Source: Terriglobales bacterium (lineage in GTDB: Bacteria; Acidobacteriota; Terriglobia; Terriglobales; Acidobacteriaceae). Taken from it: a stretch of 64,000 nucleotides of DNA. Both the position numbers and the translations under genes were made by a program. The notes under the pieces were generated by a model that saw only the letters and a list, made by a program, of their open reading frames with translations, was not told where the DNA came from and did not search any database. Shown here piece by piece: positions 7,845 to 15,543 of the stretch; within the stretch, counting starts at the first letter, position 1, and every line of letters begins with the position of its first letter. The stretch spans positions 62,001 through 126,000 of the forward strand of contig DASTZZ010000025.1 in assembly GCA_035764005.1 (NCBI GenBank), read 5' to 3'.

Positions 7845-8612
7845 ATGCTCGATGTCGAATATGCGCAGCTAGCCGTCGGCTCGCACCATCGCGATTCCAA
7901 ACATTGCTTCGCATCGATTACGCCCAAAACGGCTGAACAAGCTCGCACCCACGGCTGGATGTTTGCCATTGCCGACGAGATTGGCTCTGAACACGGGCGC
8001 GATTTCCGAAGCGCCACGGCTCTGGAGACCGTGTCCTCGGGCTTTGGCTCGGCGAGTCCATACGAACTGCAGCGGGCGCTACTGCCGCGTCTGATCCAGC
8101 AGGCAAACTCCAGGCTTGTGCGGGATAACAGAAAGCCAGAATCGCAAATTGCATTCGCGGCATGTGCTTTGCGGTCAGATACTGTTGTGATCTGCCACGT
8201 AGGAGACCTGCGTTGCTATCTGATTCGACGCGCTCATGCGGAGTTGTTGACGCGCGACCATACCGTTGTTAACGATCAGCGTCGACTAGGCTTGGTGCCG
8301 AATCAGGACGTCGTACGGTCTGCATCGCGTCAGCAGTTGGCGCGTTCTCTCGGCAACAACGTCTTCGTGGCAGTTGACATCGCGGAACGCCAACTTATTG
8401 CGGGAGATGTGCTGCTTGCCTGTTCGTATGGATTTTATTCAAAGATGCCGGAAGCGGATATGGAGTTGATTATCAGCGACAATCGCAGGCTGGAGGTTGC
8501 AGCTAGCGAACTCATCTCAGCCGCCGCCAAGAGCAACGAGAACGCCATCATCAGTGTGCAGCTTATTCGTGTCCAAGATACGGAACGGGCGGACACTAAG
8601 CGTTCGCAGTAG
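7845..8612 (+). CDS. PP2C-like protein phosphatase with degenerate metal sites
   Basis: The 255-aa protein follows the PPM/PP2C layout: ADEIGSEHG in place of DGMGGHxxG, a clear HVGDLRCYLIR strand (family VGDSRaYl), LTRDHTVVNDQRRLGLV (family T-DHS-v..l...G) and LARSLGNN. However, the metal ligands are largely lost. The opening NED motif reads DSKH, the late SDG motif reads CSYGF and the final DN motif reads NEN. It is therefore probably a catalytically weak or dead pseudophosphatase that may bind a phosphoprotein or regulate a kinase. It has no signal peptide or membrane segment. No partner kinase is visible nearby. Confidence 0.72.
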   Translation: MLDVEYAQLAVGSHHRDSKHCFASITPKTAEQARTHGWMFAIADEIGSEHGRDFRSATALETVSSGFGSASPYELQRALLPRLIQQANSRLVRDNRKPESQIAFAACALRSDTVVICHVGDLRCYLIRRAHAELLTRDHTVVNDQRRLGLVPNQDVVRSASRQQLARSLGNNVFVAVDIAERQLIAGDVLLACSYGFYSKMPEADMELIISDNRRLEVAASELISAAAKSNENAIISVQLIRVQDTERADTKRSQ

Positions 8613-8647
8613 TCTCGAAAGAATTTGAATTCTTGTGCACGGCAGGT

Positions 8648-9826
8648 CTATTTGCCTCCTGTAACCGAGGCTGTCTCCGCGCGGGGAGCAAAGTAACCCT
8701 TGCGGCCACGCACTTTGTACTTCTTATTGACCGACTCGATATCGATAGTGCGGTATTTGCCGTCGGCTACAAAGTCAGCGGGTTTATAGGAGATCGCGTA
8801 CTGGCTACGCAATTCTTCCTGAATTTGGGAAAACGCGTCGGCGACCTCTTCGATTTTGAAGGGGAAGAAGGCGCGGCCTCCAGTGGCATCGGCGATGGCT
8901 TCAAGAATCTTGTCGCCTCGAGTTTTCGTGCCGCTCACATTGGTGCTGATGGTGTAAACGACAACGTCGGCGCGCTCTGCTTCTTCGATGGCATCATCGC
9001 GAGTCACACGACTCTGGTTGTCCTCACCGTCGGAAAGAAGAATGATGGCGCGGCGTACGCCACCTTCAGCATTCTTTTTCTCCAGCTTGTCGCGGCAGGC
9101 GCCATAGATGGCGTCATACATAGCTGTGCCGCCGCCCGGCCGCAGCATGCGAACACCATTGGCGAGCCTGTCAGCGTTGCCGGTGAAATCCTGAGTTATC
9201 TCCGGAGTCGTGTCGAAACCGAGAACGAAAGCTTCGTCGCGGCTGGGGTGAATAATCTGATTCAGGAACTCAATCGCCGCCTGCTGCTCAAAACGAAAAC
9301 GGTCGCGAATTGAATTGCTGGAATCCACGAGCAGTCCGACTCGGAGAGGCAGATTCGTTTCCGAGACGAAGCTGCGAATGTTGGCCGGAGGCATGCGGTT
9401 GTCCAACACACGAAAATCGCTCGCTTTCAGATCTTTCACATAGTGGTTGTGTTTGTCGGTGACGGCGAACACAACATTCACTTCGTTAACAGCCGTTCGA
9501 ATGGTGAGCGGAGGGGCCTGATCGGCCGCAGTCTCGTTCGAGTTCTGGGCTGTGCTGGCTGGCTGTGCGGCCGTATTCTGCGGCTGCGGAACAGGGCGGG
9601 GCTTTGGATCGAGACTTTCGAGAACCGGCTGACCGGGCTTCTCCCGATGTTTCAATTCCGGCTGCCGAGCGGGTTGCTGTTGCGCGGTTGGCGCCGGAGG
9701 CGGCGCGGCCTGCTGCTCCAGAGTTGCTGATGGAGCCGAGGGAAGGCTTGTTGCATCCTGAGCGGACGCATTGGCACACAACACCGCTGCGAGCGGCGCA
9801 ATTGCAAAAAGACGGGTAAATCGCAT
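8648..9826 (-). CDS. Exported VWA-domain protein (VWFA-related Acidobacterial family)
   Basis: A signal peptide (ending ...CANASAQ) is followed by a proline/glutamine/alanine-rich linker to about residue 100. A short beta domain comes next (NEVNVVFAVTDKHNHYVKDL), then a von Willebrand A domain with an intact MIDAS motif DSSNS and the later T/D sites (GGGTAMYDAI, LLSDGEDNQS). This order matches the family found in many copies in Acidobacteria. The VWA domain should bind divalent metal and a protein partner in the periplasm or at the surface; the ligand is unknown. It is convergent with the PP2C-like gene, with only 35 bases between the stops. Confidence 0.9.
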   Translation of the reverse strand: MRFTRLFAIAPLAAVLCANASAQDATSLPSAPSATLEQQAAPPPAPTAQQQPARQPELKHREKPGQPVLESLDPKPRPVPQPQNTAAQPASTAQNSNETAADQAPPLTIRTAVNEVNVVFAVTDKHNHYVKDLKASDFRVLDNRMPPANIRSFVSETNLPLRVGLLVDSSNSIRDRFRFEQQAAIEFLNQIIHPSRDEAFVLGFDTTPEITQDFTGNADRLANGVRMLRPGGGTAMYDAIYGACRDKLEKKNAEGGVRRAIILLSDGEDNQSRVTRDDAIEEAERADVVVYTISTNVSGTKTRGDKILEAIADATGGRAFFPFKIEEVADAFSQIQEELRSQYAISYKPADFVADGKYRTIDIESVNKKYKVRGRKGYFAPRAETASVTGGK

Positions 9827-9916
9827 GGAAAGATTAATTATATTCCGGTTCTTACGAAGATTTCACGTTACTCAAGAGCACTTCTCATACCACTTTCGCG
9901 GATTGTCGTTGCGCGT

Positions 9917-10936
9917 TCATGATGCTGGAAAGCCTAACTGTTTGAGGAAGTTCTGAAGTTCTGTCGGCAGCACTCGTTCAAATCGCATTCGCTCGTGGGT
10001 AGCAGGATGAATAAACTCCAGCACTGCAGCATGAAGAAAATTCCGGTTCAACGAGAGTTGCTGATCCTGCTTCGGTGATCCCGATTGCCCAACTCGCATG
10101 TCCTGACGCCGAAGAGCACGTGGAGCTCCATAGAGAGCATCTCCAACAACTGGATGATGCAGCGATGACAGATGCACTCGGATCTGGTGCGTTCTACCGG
10201 TTTCGATTTCGACCTCGAGCAGCGCGAACTTTCCGAACGCGGTCTCGGCTTTCTGGGTCACGCGATAGTGGGAGACTGCTGCTCGTCCTCCTGAACGTCG
10301 CGTGGTCATGCGCGTTGGGCGGAGGCGGTCGCGGCTAATCTCAGCGTCAACAGTTCCCTTCTCCGGCGGCCAGCCCATCACCAGCGCAAGATATTTCTTC
10401 TTCACTTGTCTTGAGGCGAACTGGGCCGCCAACTTGCGATGAACCTCGTCGGTTTTGGCAATGACCATCAATCCGCTCGTCTCTTTATCGAGCCGGTGAA
10501 CGATTCCAGGCCGTGCTTCGCCTCCCAGTTCGCTGAGCTTCCGAAAGCGGAATAGCAGCGCATTCACCAGTGTGCCGCGATTGCGCTCCTCATCTCCGGC
10601 CCCCGCGTGGACGATCATGCCGGCAGGCTTATTCACCACAGCCAGGTATTCGTCCTCATAAACAACATCGACAGGGATGTCCTCTGGCAGTGCTTTCAGC
10701 GGCGGGCGCTCGATCTCGCCGGTAATCTCGATCAGTTCATCGCCCCGCAGCTTGAGCGAAGACCTTGCAAGGGTTCCGTTGACGGTAACCTTCTCCTGCT
10801 CGATCAGGTCCTGCACCCGTGCTCGGCTCAAATTTTCGAGTGAGGAAGTGAGGAATTGGTCCAAACGGCGTCCTGAGTCCTCGGGATTGGCACGAAGTGT
10901 ACGGATGGCCGGCGGTGTGTCGGGACGATCCATCAA
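9917..10936 (-). CDS. RluA/RluD-family 23S rRNA pseudouridine synthase
   Basis: An S4 RNA-binding domain at about residues 20-70 (RRLDQFLTSSLENLSRARVQDLI) precedes the catalytic domain. Its active-site motif HRLDKETSGLMVIAKT carries the catalytic aspartate. YLALVMGWPPEKGTVDAEI and GRTHQIRVHLSSLHHPVVGDALYG are further family landmarks. With an S4 domain and 339 aa it fits RluD, which modifies helix 69 of 23S rRNA, but RluC-like specificity cannot be excluded by eye. The gene is divergent from the ABC exporter, which starts 100 bases away. Confidence 0.93.
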   Translation of the reverse strand: MMDRPDTPPAIRTLRANPEDSGRRLDQFLTSSLENLSRARVQDLIEQEKVTVNGTLARSSLKLRGDELIEITGEIERPPLKALPEDIPVDVVYEDEYLAVVNKPAGMIVHAGAGDEERNRGTLVNALLFRFRKLSELGGEARPGIVHRLDKETSGLMVIAKTDEVHRKLAAQFASRQVKKKYLALVMGWPPEKGTVDAEISRDRLRPTRMTTRRSGGRAAVSHYRVTQKAETAFGKFALLEVEIETGRTHQIRVHLSSLHHPVVGDALYGAPRALRRQDMRVGQSGSPKQDQQLSLNRNFLHAAVLEFIHPATHERMRFERVLPTELQNFLKQLGFPAS

Positions 10937-11036
10937 GCTGGACTGCTCGTCAGGAGGATATCCTTAGCCGGGAAATCTGTTCCAAGCCGGTGCGACCTTC
11001 TCATTGCTCCTCCATCTAAAATGAAATCAGCTCCCC

Positions 11037-12959
11037 ATGGCCGACGCCCATCAGGAAGAAGAGGTACTAGGAAAAGCATATGACAGCCGCCTGATGAAGC
11101 GGTTGCTGGCCTATTTGGTTCCTTACAAATGGCAGACGCTGCTCGCGATCGTCGCCATTCTGGTGAAAGCTGGAGCCGACGTCGTCGGCCCTTACCTGAC
11201 TAAAGTTGCTATCGATAAGTACCTGGCGAGCGCCCGTGCCGGAGTGCGGCATCCGTTTCTAGATTCCTGGCTGAGCTCGCGTCCTCTGGTCGGCATCGGC
11301 CAGATCGCGGCGCTTTACGTTTCCCTCCTCGCAATCAGCTTCTGCATGGAGTTCCTGCAGACCTACTACATGCAGTGGGTCGGGCAGAAAGCGATGTTCG
11401 ACCTGCGCAGCCAGATCTTTGCTCATCTGCAGCGCCTGCATGTCGCTTTCTTCGATCGCAACCCTGTAGGGCGACTCGTCACGCGCGTTACCACGGACGT
11501 GGACGCCGTGAATGAAATGTTCACGTCAGGCGTGGTCGCGATCTTTGAAGACGTGTTCGTGCTTGCCGGCATCGTTGGCTTCATGTTGTGGATGAAGTGG
11601 TGGCTAGCGCTGATCACCTTTGCCGTTCTGCCGCTGATCTTCTGGGCAACGATGATCTTTCGCAAAAGTGTCCGCGAGTCCTATCGACGCATTCGCGTCG
11701 CCATTGCCCGCATCAATGCTTATCTTCAGGAGCACGTAAGCGGCATTGTCGTTTTGCAGCTTTTTAATCGCGAGAAGCGGGCGTACAAGAGCTTCGAAGA
11801 GGTAAACGCGCAACACATGGATGCCTACAAAGACGCCATCCTTGCGCACGCGATCTACTACCCCACAATCGAAATTCTTTCCGCGATCGCCATTGCCAGC
11901 GTTATCTGGTTCGGAGGACGTCAGGCGCTAATCGACGCAGGTTTGCTCGGTACTCTGGTCGCTTTCATTCAGTACGCCCAGCGCTTCTTTCGGCCCATTC
12001 AGGACCTGAGCGAGAAATACAACATTCTGCAGTCGGCGATGGCATCAAGCGAGCGCATCTTTAAGCTCATCGATACGCCTGTTGAAGTCGCCACTCCCGC
12101 GGAGCCGAGATGTGTGGATGGTCCTGGCCGAATCGAGTTCGAGAACGTTTGGTTCGCGTACCAGCGAGTGAAATCGAAGAAGCACGAGGGTAATGGATTC
12201 TCCGAACAGCCTTTAGCTCATGAAGGAGAGCTCGATTGGGTGCTGCGCGATGTGTCGTTCACCATCGAGCCAGGCGAGACGGTTGCAATCGTCGGCCACA
12301 CCGGCGCGGGAAAGACCACGATCATTTCCCTTCTGCTGCGCTTCTACGACATTCAACGAGGATCGATTCGCCTCGATGGAGTCGATATTCGCGACATGAA
12401 TCTCGCCGATCTGCGCCGCCGCTATGGAGTGGTGCTGCAGGATCCATTCCTGTTCTCTGGCACAGTCGGCGACAACATTCGTTTAGGTTCAAAATGGGTG
12501 AGCGAGAAGATGGCCGAAACTGCGGCAGACGATGTGAATATCGGCAACTTCATCCGCACCCTTCCCGCCGGCTTCAAGGAACCCGTGCGCGAACGCGGCA
12601 GTACACTGTCGACCGGACAGAAGCAACTGATCTCGTTCGCTCGCGCTTTGGCGCATCAACCGCGAATTCTCATTCTCGACGAGGCCACATCCAGCGTCGA
12701 TACCGATACGGAACTGCGAGTTCGTGAAGCGCTCACGACGATGGTGGAAGGACGCACGTCAATCATCATCGCCCACCGACTCTCCACGGTTCAGCGGGCC
12801 GACAAAATCATCGTCATGCACAAAGCTCATCTGCGCGAGATCGGAACTCACCAGCAGCTGCTGGCACACCGCGGGATTTATTGGAAGCTTTACCAGCTTC
12901 AGTACAAGGATCAGGAGATGGCCACTTCCTCAGGAAACTTGATCGGTGAACGGTACTGA
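11037..12959 (+). CDS. ABC exporter, fused transmembrane and ATPase domains (MsbA/LmrA type)
   Basis: The 640-aa half-transporter has six membrane helices (residues about 20-330) and then an ATPase domain. That domain shows Walker A GHTGAGKTT at about 420, Q-loop VLQDPFLFSG, signature LSTGQKQ, Walker B ILILDEATSS and switch IAHRLST. It should work as a homodimer exporting lipids or hydrophobic compounds across the inner membrane. An insert of about 25 residues between the two domains (VKSKKHEGNG...LAHEGELD) is unusual. The stop codon lies inside a REP half-site (12950-12960), so the last residues GERY are encoded partly by the repeat. Confidence 0.94.
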   Translation: MADAHQEEEVLGKAYDSRLMKRLLAYLVPYKWQTLLAIVAILVKAGADVVGPYLTKVAIDKYLASARAGVRHPFLDSWLSSRPLVGIGQIAALYVSLLAISFCMEFLQTYYMQWVGQKAMFDLRSQIFAHLQRLHVAFFDRNPVGRLVTRVTTDVDAVNEMFTSGVVAIFEDVFVLAGIVGFMLWMKWWLALITFAVLPLIFWATMIFRKSVRESYRRIRVAIARINAYLQEHVSGIVVLQLFNREKRAYKSFEEVNAQHMDAYKDAILAHAIYYPTIEILSAIAIASVIWFGGRQALIDAGLLGTLVAFIQYAQRFFRPIQDLSEKYNILQSAMASSERIFKLIDTPVEVATPAEPRCVDGPGRIEFENVWFAYQRVKSKKHEGNGFSEQPLAHEGELDWVLRDVSFTIEPGETVAIVGHTGAGKTTIISLLLRFYDIQRGSIRLDGVDIRDMNLADLRRRYGVVLQDPFLFSGTVGDNIRLGSKWVSEKMAETAADDVNIGNFIRTLPAGFKEPVRERGSTLSTGQKQLISFARALAHQPRILILDEATSSVDTDTELRVREALTTMVEGRTSIIIAHRLSTVQRADKIIVMHKAHLREIGTHQQLLAHRGIYWKLYQLQYKDQEMATSSGNLIGERY

Positions 12960-13022
12960 CCGCGGGTATGAGCGACGCGGCGCAAAGTCAGTACCGTCCG
13001 CGGTAGCGGATGGGTGAGTCTG
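12950..13022. repeat. REP copies upstream of the RAYT gene, paired as a REPIN-like hairpin
   Basis: The half-site ACGGTACTGAC (12950-12960) is the exact reverse complement of GTCAGTACCGT (12987-12997). The second site continues through CCGCGGTAGCGG to a 36-bp unit at 12987-13022. That 36-bp unit is repeated in perfect inverted orientation at 13692-13727 on the other side of the transposase gene. Two facing REP sites with a short spacer are the usual REPIN form. Confidence 0.85.
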
Positions 13023-13025
13023 GTT

Positions 13026-13571
13026 TTATCGATTCCGCCCGAGTGCCAGGTCCCGAAAAACGAGAAGATGGTGGATCGAGTTCCGGAATGGGACCATCTT
13101 GACCGCTAGCCACGTACTGAATAGCACGCTGGAGCCAACATCGGTCCATACATATCGCTTGCTTCCGCTATCAGCCCACGGCGTATGCGAATGCAGCCAA
13201 CGTCCATCCTGCCGCAACTGCCGGGTGGAATTTGCTTTGAGCGCATTCAGCACGCGCTCGGGTCTAAGTGAACCGGTAGACACCACGGTGTGTACATGAT
13301 TGCTGCGAACGTTGATGGCTTTCAACTCCCAACTGCGGAATTGGCATGTTTCATGGATCGCAGCTTCCACTGACTGACGCTGTATATCCGTCAACTTTAC
13401 AGGAGCAAACTTCAGGTGGCGAACGTTATATTCGTGCCAGTTCGGATTAGCGATTATGTACTCAGAGTTGTACTGGTTCCGATGTCGATCAATAGATCCG
13501 CGTTCGTCGCCGTGCAGCCAGGTCCCATAGCACCTGAAGGTGATGAGATATGCCAGTGGAGTGTCAGGCAT
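13026..13571 (-). CDS. REP-associated tyrosine transposase (RAYT, Y1/HUH family)
   Basis: The 181-aa protein is an IS200-like single-domain Y1 transposase of the kind that mobilises REP elements. It has the opening strand LAYLITFRCYGTWLHGDERG, the HUH metal motif in NVRSNHVHTVVS and a candidate catalytic tyrosine in SGSKRYVWTD. The start chosen is ATG 13571 (MPDTPLAY...); an in-frame ATG at 13700 would add 43 unrelated residues and run into the flanking REP. The gene lies between perfect 36-bp inverted REP copies 4 bases beyond its stop and about 120 bases before its start. It should cut REP DNA as single strand. It appears intact. Confidence 0.9.
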   Translation of the reverse strand: MPDTPLAYLITFRCYGTWLHGDERGSIDRHRNQYNSEYIIANPNWHEYNVRHLKFAPVKLTDIQRQSVEAAIHETCQFRSWELKAINVRSNHVHTVVSTGSLRPERVLNALKANSTRQLRQDGRWLHSHTPWADSGSKRYVWTDVGSSVLFSTWLAVKMVPFRNSIHHLLVFRDLALGRNR

Positions 13572-13691
13572 TGGCCAAGAGTATATAGAAAGTGGGCTGA
13601 GCTTCAGCAGGTGGAACAGTAGTAGATGCCCGCCGAAATTAATTGAGAGTGAAGAGCTGCAGCTCGCGAGCTCGAAGGCGGCATGACAGCG

Positions 13692-13727
13692 CAGACTCAC
13701 CCATCCGCTACCGCGGACGGTACTGAC
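13692..13727. repeat. REP copy on the 5' side of the RAYT gene
   Basis: This 36-bp unit is the perfect reverse complement of 12987-13022, with no mismatch. The core is CCGCTACCGCGGACGG, with a GC-rich imperfect palindrome at its centre. A 28-bp portion recurs at 29826-29853. Confidence 0.9.
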
Positions 13728-13756
13728 TCTGCCGGGCCTCCAGTTGTTGTGCCCAA

Positions 13757-14476
13757 TCAGGCCTGTGCCTGCTCCCCAATCGCATGTCCCACCGCGGCGA
13801 CCGCCAACAAGCGTGTTGAATCAAGAGTAGGCAAGGGGCAATCTTCGGGTAGCACCAAAAGCGGAATCTCGGTGCAGCCAAGGATTACGCAGTCGCATCC
13901 TCGATCCTTCAGTCGATCAATCACTTGGTTGTAGAGCAGACGTGAACTCTCAGGAAACTTTCCTTGCACGAGTTCGTTCCAAATGATGTCGTCCACAATC
14001 CTCTGATCCTCCGCGCACGGTGGTAGCACTTCCATGCCTCTTGTGCGAAACACCTCGCGGTACATCGGACCGTTCATCGTGAATCGCGTTCCCAGCAGCG
14101 CAGCCTTTTTCCAGCCATTTCGCACCGCTTCGTCAGCCACAACTTCGCCAATATGAAGCCACGGAATCGGAGATTCCTGAATGAAATACGGCCAGGAAAG
14201 GTGGCACGAGTTATCCGGGCAAATGGCGAAATCCGCTCCTGCATTCCCCACCACCTTGGCCGATTCCAGCATGAGCTTGCCGACGCCCCGATAGTCGCCG
14301 GAATTGAAGGCCGGCATCCAGTCAGCCATGGGAATCGAGTGAAGCGTGACTTTGGGATGGTTGTAGGTTCCCAACAGCGGTTCCGATGCCTGCGCAACCG
14401 TGCGATAGCAAAGTGCCGCGCCTTCTGCACTGCATGCGACGATGCCGATATGCTTCACCTGATTCTCAGCCATCAT
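13757..14476 (-). CDS. Aspartate/glutamate racemase-superfamily protein
   Basis: About 239 aa from ATG 14476, whose A is shared with the stop of the upstream phosphoesterase (TAATG); ATG 14473 is the alternative. A 51-residue extension to 14629 lies inside the phosphoesterase gene and is rejected. The opening VKHIGIVACSAEGAALCYRT, the central ADFAICPDNSCHLSW and the C-terminal CVILGCTEIPLLV are superfamily landmarks. The second catalytic cysteine (GCTE) is present, but the first, normally C in CNTAH, reads D in DNSCH. It may therefore be a one-cysteine racemase, an isomerase or a binding-only relative. Cytoplasmic. Confidence 0.82.
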   Translation of the reverse strand: MMAENQVKHIGIVACSAEGAALCYRTVAQASEPLLGTYNHPKVTLHSIPMADWMPAFNSGDYRGVGKLMLESAKVVGNAGADFAICPDNSCHLSWPYFIQESPIPWLHIGEVVADEAVRNGWKKAALLGTRFTMNGPMYREVFRTRGMEVLPPCAEDQRIVDDIIWNELVQGKFPESSRLLYNQVIDRLKDRGCDCVILGCTEIPLLVLPEDCPLPTLDSTRLLAVAAVGHAIGEQAQA

Positions 14477-15375
14477 TACGCCGATCTCAGCGTCACTAGT
14501 GTGACTTCCGGCGGCGCGCAGAACCGAAACGGTAGCGCCACAGTTCCGATGCCGCGATTGGTATAGAGCTGAAGATTGCGTACTCGGTAATAACCGCGGT
14601 AGTACTTCTTCGCCAATGGTGGAAGCCACAGTGGATGGATTCCAGGGAAGCGAATTTGTCCTCCATGCGAATGTCCGGAAAACTGAACGTCGATTCCATA
14701 TCGGGACGACTCATCGGCGAAATCTGGTTCGTGCACCAGCAAAACCTTAGGTTCGCTCGCAGGCACACCCTGCATCGCCTGCTCCAGAGCCGCCTTGCCG
14801 AACATCGCGTCGTTCAATCCGAGCAGCCAAAACCGATCACCGTGGCGCTCAACTACTTGATTCGCATTTCGCAACAGAGTAATTCCGTGTGACGTAAGAG
14901 CTTCGGCTACAAGCTCCGGATTTGTCGCATAGTCATGATTTCCCAGAACGGCAAAGCTGCCATACGGCGCCTCGAGACGCGCGAGAAGCTTGGCACAGGG
15001 CTCCGCTTTCTTTGCTCCGTCTTTCGAGCGTCCGATCAGTGATTCGGTCACGAAATCGCCAAGCAAAAAGACGACATCTGGTTTTAACTGATTGGCGTCA
15101 TGGACTGCGGCGCTGATCTCGTGCTCGCCCGTATAGGGGCCATAGTGAAGATCGGAAATGAGAGCTATCTTGAATCCGTCAAAGGCTGCCGACAGGCGGT
15201 TGACTTTTAAATTGAGCCGGGTCACATCGACGACGTTGGGTTCAATGAGACCTGAATACCCGGCCAATCCGATGGCCAGCACACCGGCTCCCAAACTGGC
15301 ACGCTTTAAGAAAGTGCGGCGGCTTAACTTTGGCGGCAAGATGGTTTCGTTCTGATCGGTCGTGAGGGTGGTCAC
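14476..15375 (-). CDS. Tat-exported calcineurin-like metallophosphoesterase (YkuE/LpxH-like)
   Basis: The 299-aa protein begins with a twin-arginine signal, LSRRTFLKRASLGAGVLAIG, so it is exported folded. Dimetal-phosphoesterase motifs follow in order: LISDLHYGP, LLGDFV, GNHDY, VHEPDF and GHSHGGQ. This set with a Tat signal resembles YkuE-type phosphoesterases that act on envelope lipids such as UDP-sugars or phospholipid headgroups. The stop overlaps the racemase start by one base, so the pair is one operon. Confidence 0.92.
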   Translation of the reverse strand: MTTLTTDQNETILPPKLSRRTFLKRASLGAGVLAIGLAGYSGLIEPNVVDVTRLNLKVNRLSAAFDGFKIALISDLHYGPYTGEHEISAAVHDANQLKPDVVFLLGDFVTESLIGRSKDGAKKAEPCAKLLARLEAPYGSFAVLGNHDYATNPELVAEALTSHGITLLRNANQVVERHGDRFWLLGLNDAMFGKAALEQAMQGVPASEPKVLLVHEPDFADESSRYGIDVQFSGHSHGGQIRFPGIHPLWLPPLAKKYYRGYYRVRNLQLYTNRGIGTVALPFRFCAPPEVTLVTLRSA

Positions 15376-15543
15376 TCCTCATTAGACTACAAGTGAAAGC
15401 CTTACCGGGACACCGGATTCAAACTGGGCACCTTTCGGGGCTACACGGTGTCAAAAGAAATTGCGCAAGCTCGGCAATCGCGCCGTTCAACTCACGGGCA
15501 ACTTCAGGCAGTTCGCTCCTTGAAATCGTGCTAACGCCTGATA

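Noticed and set aside
14477-14629. 51-residue N-terminal extension of the racemase
   Set aside because: It lies inside the phosphoesterase gene and does not resemble the family.
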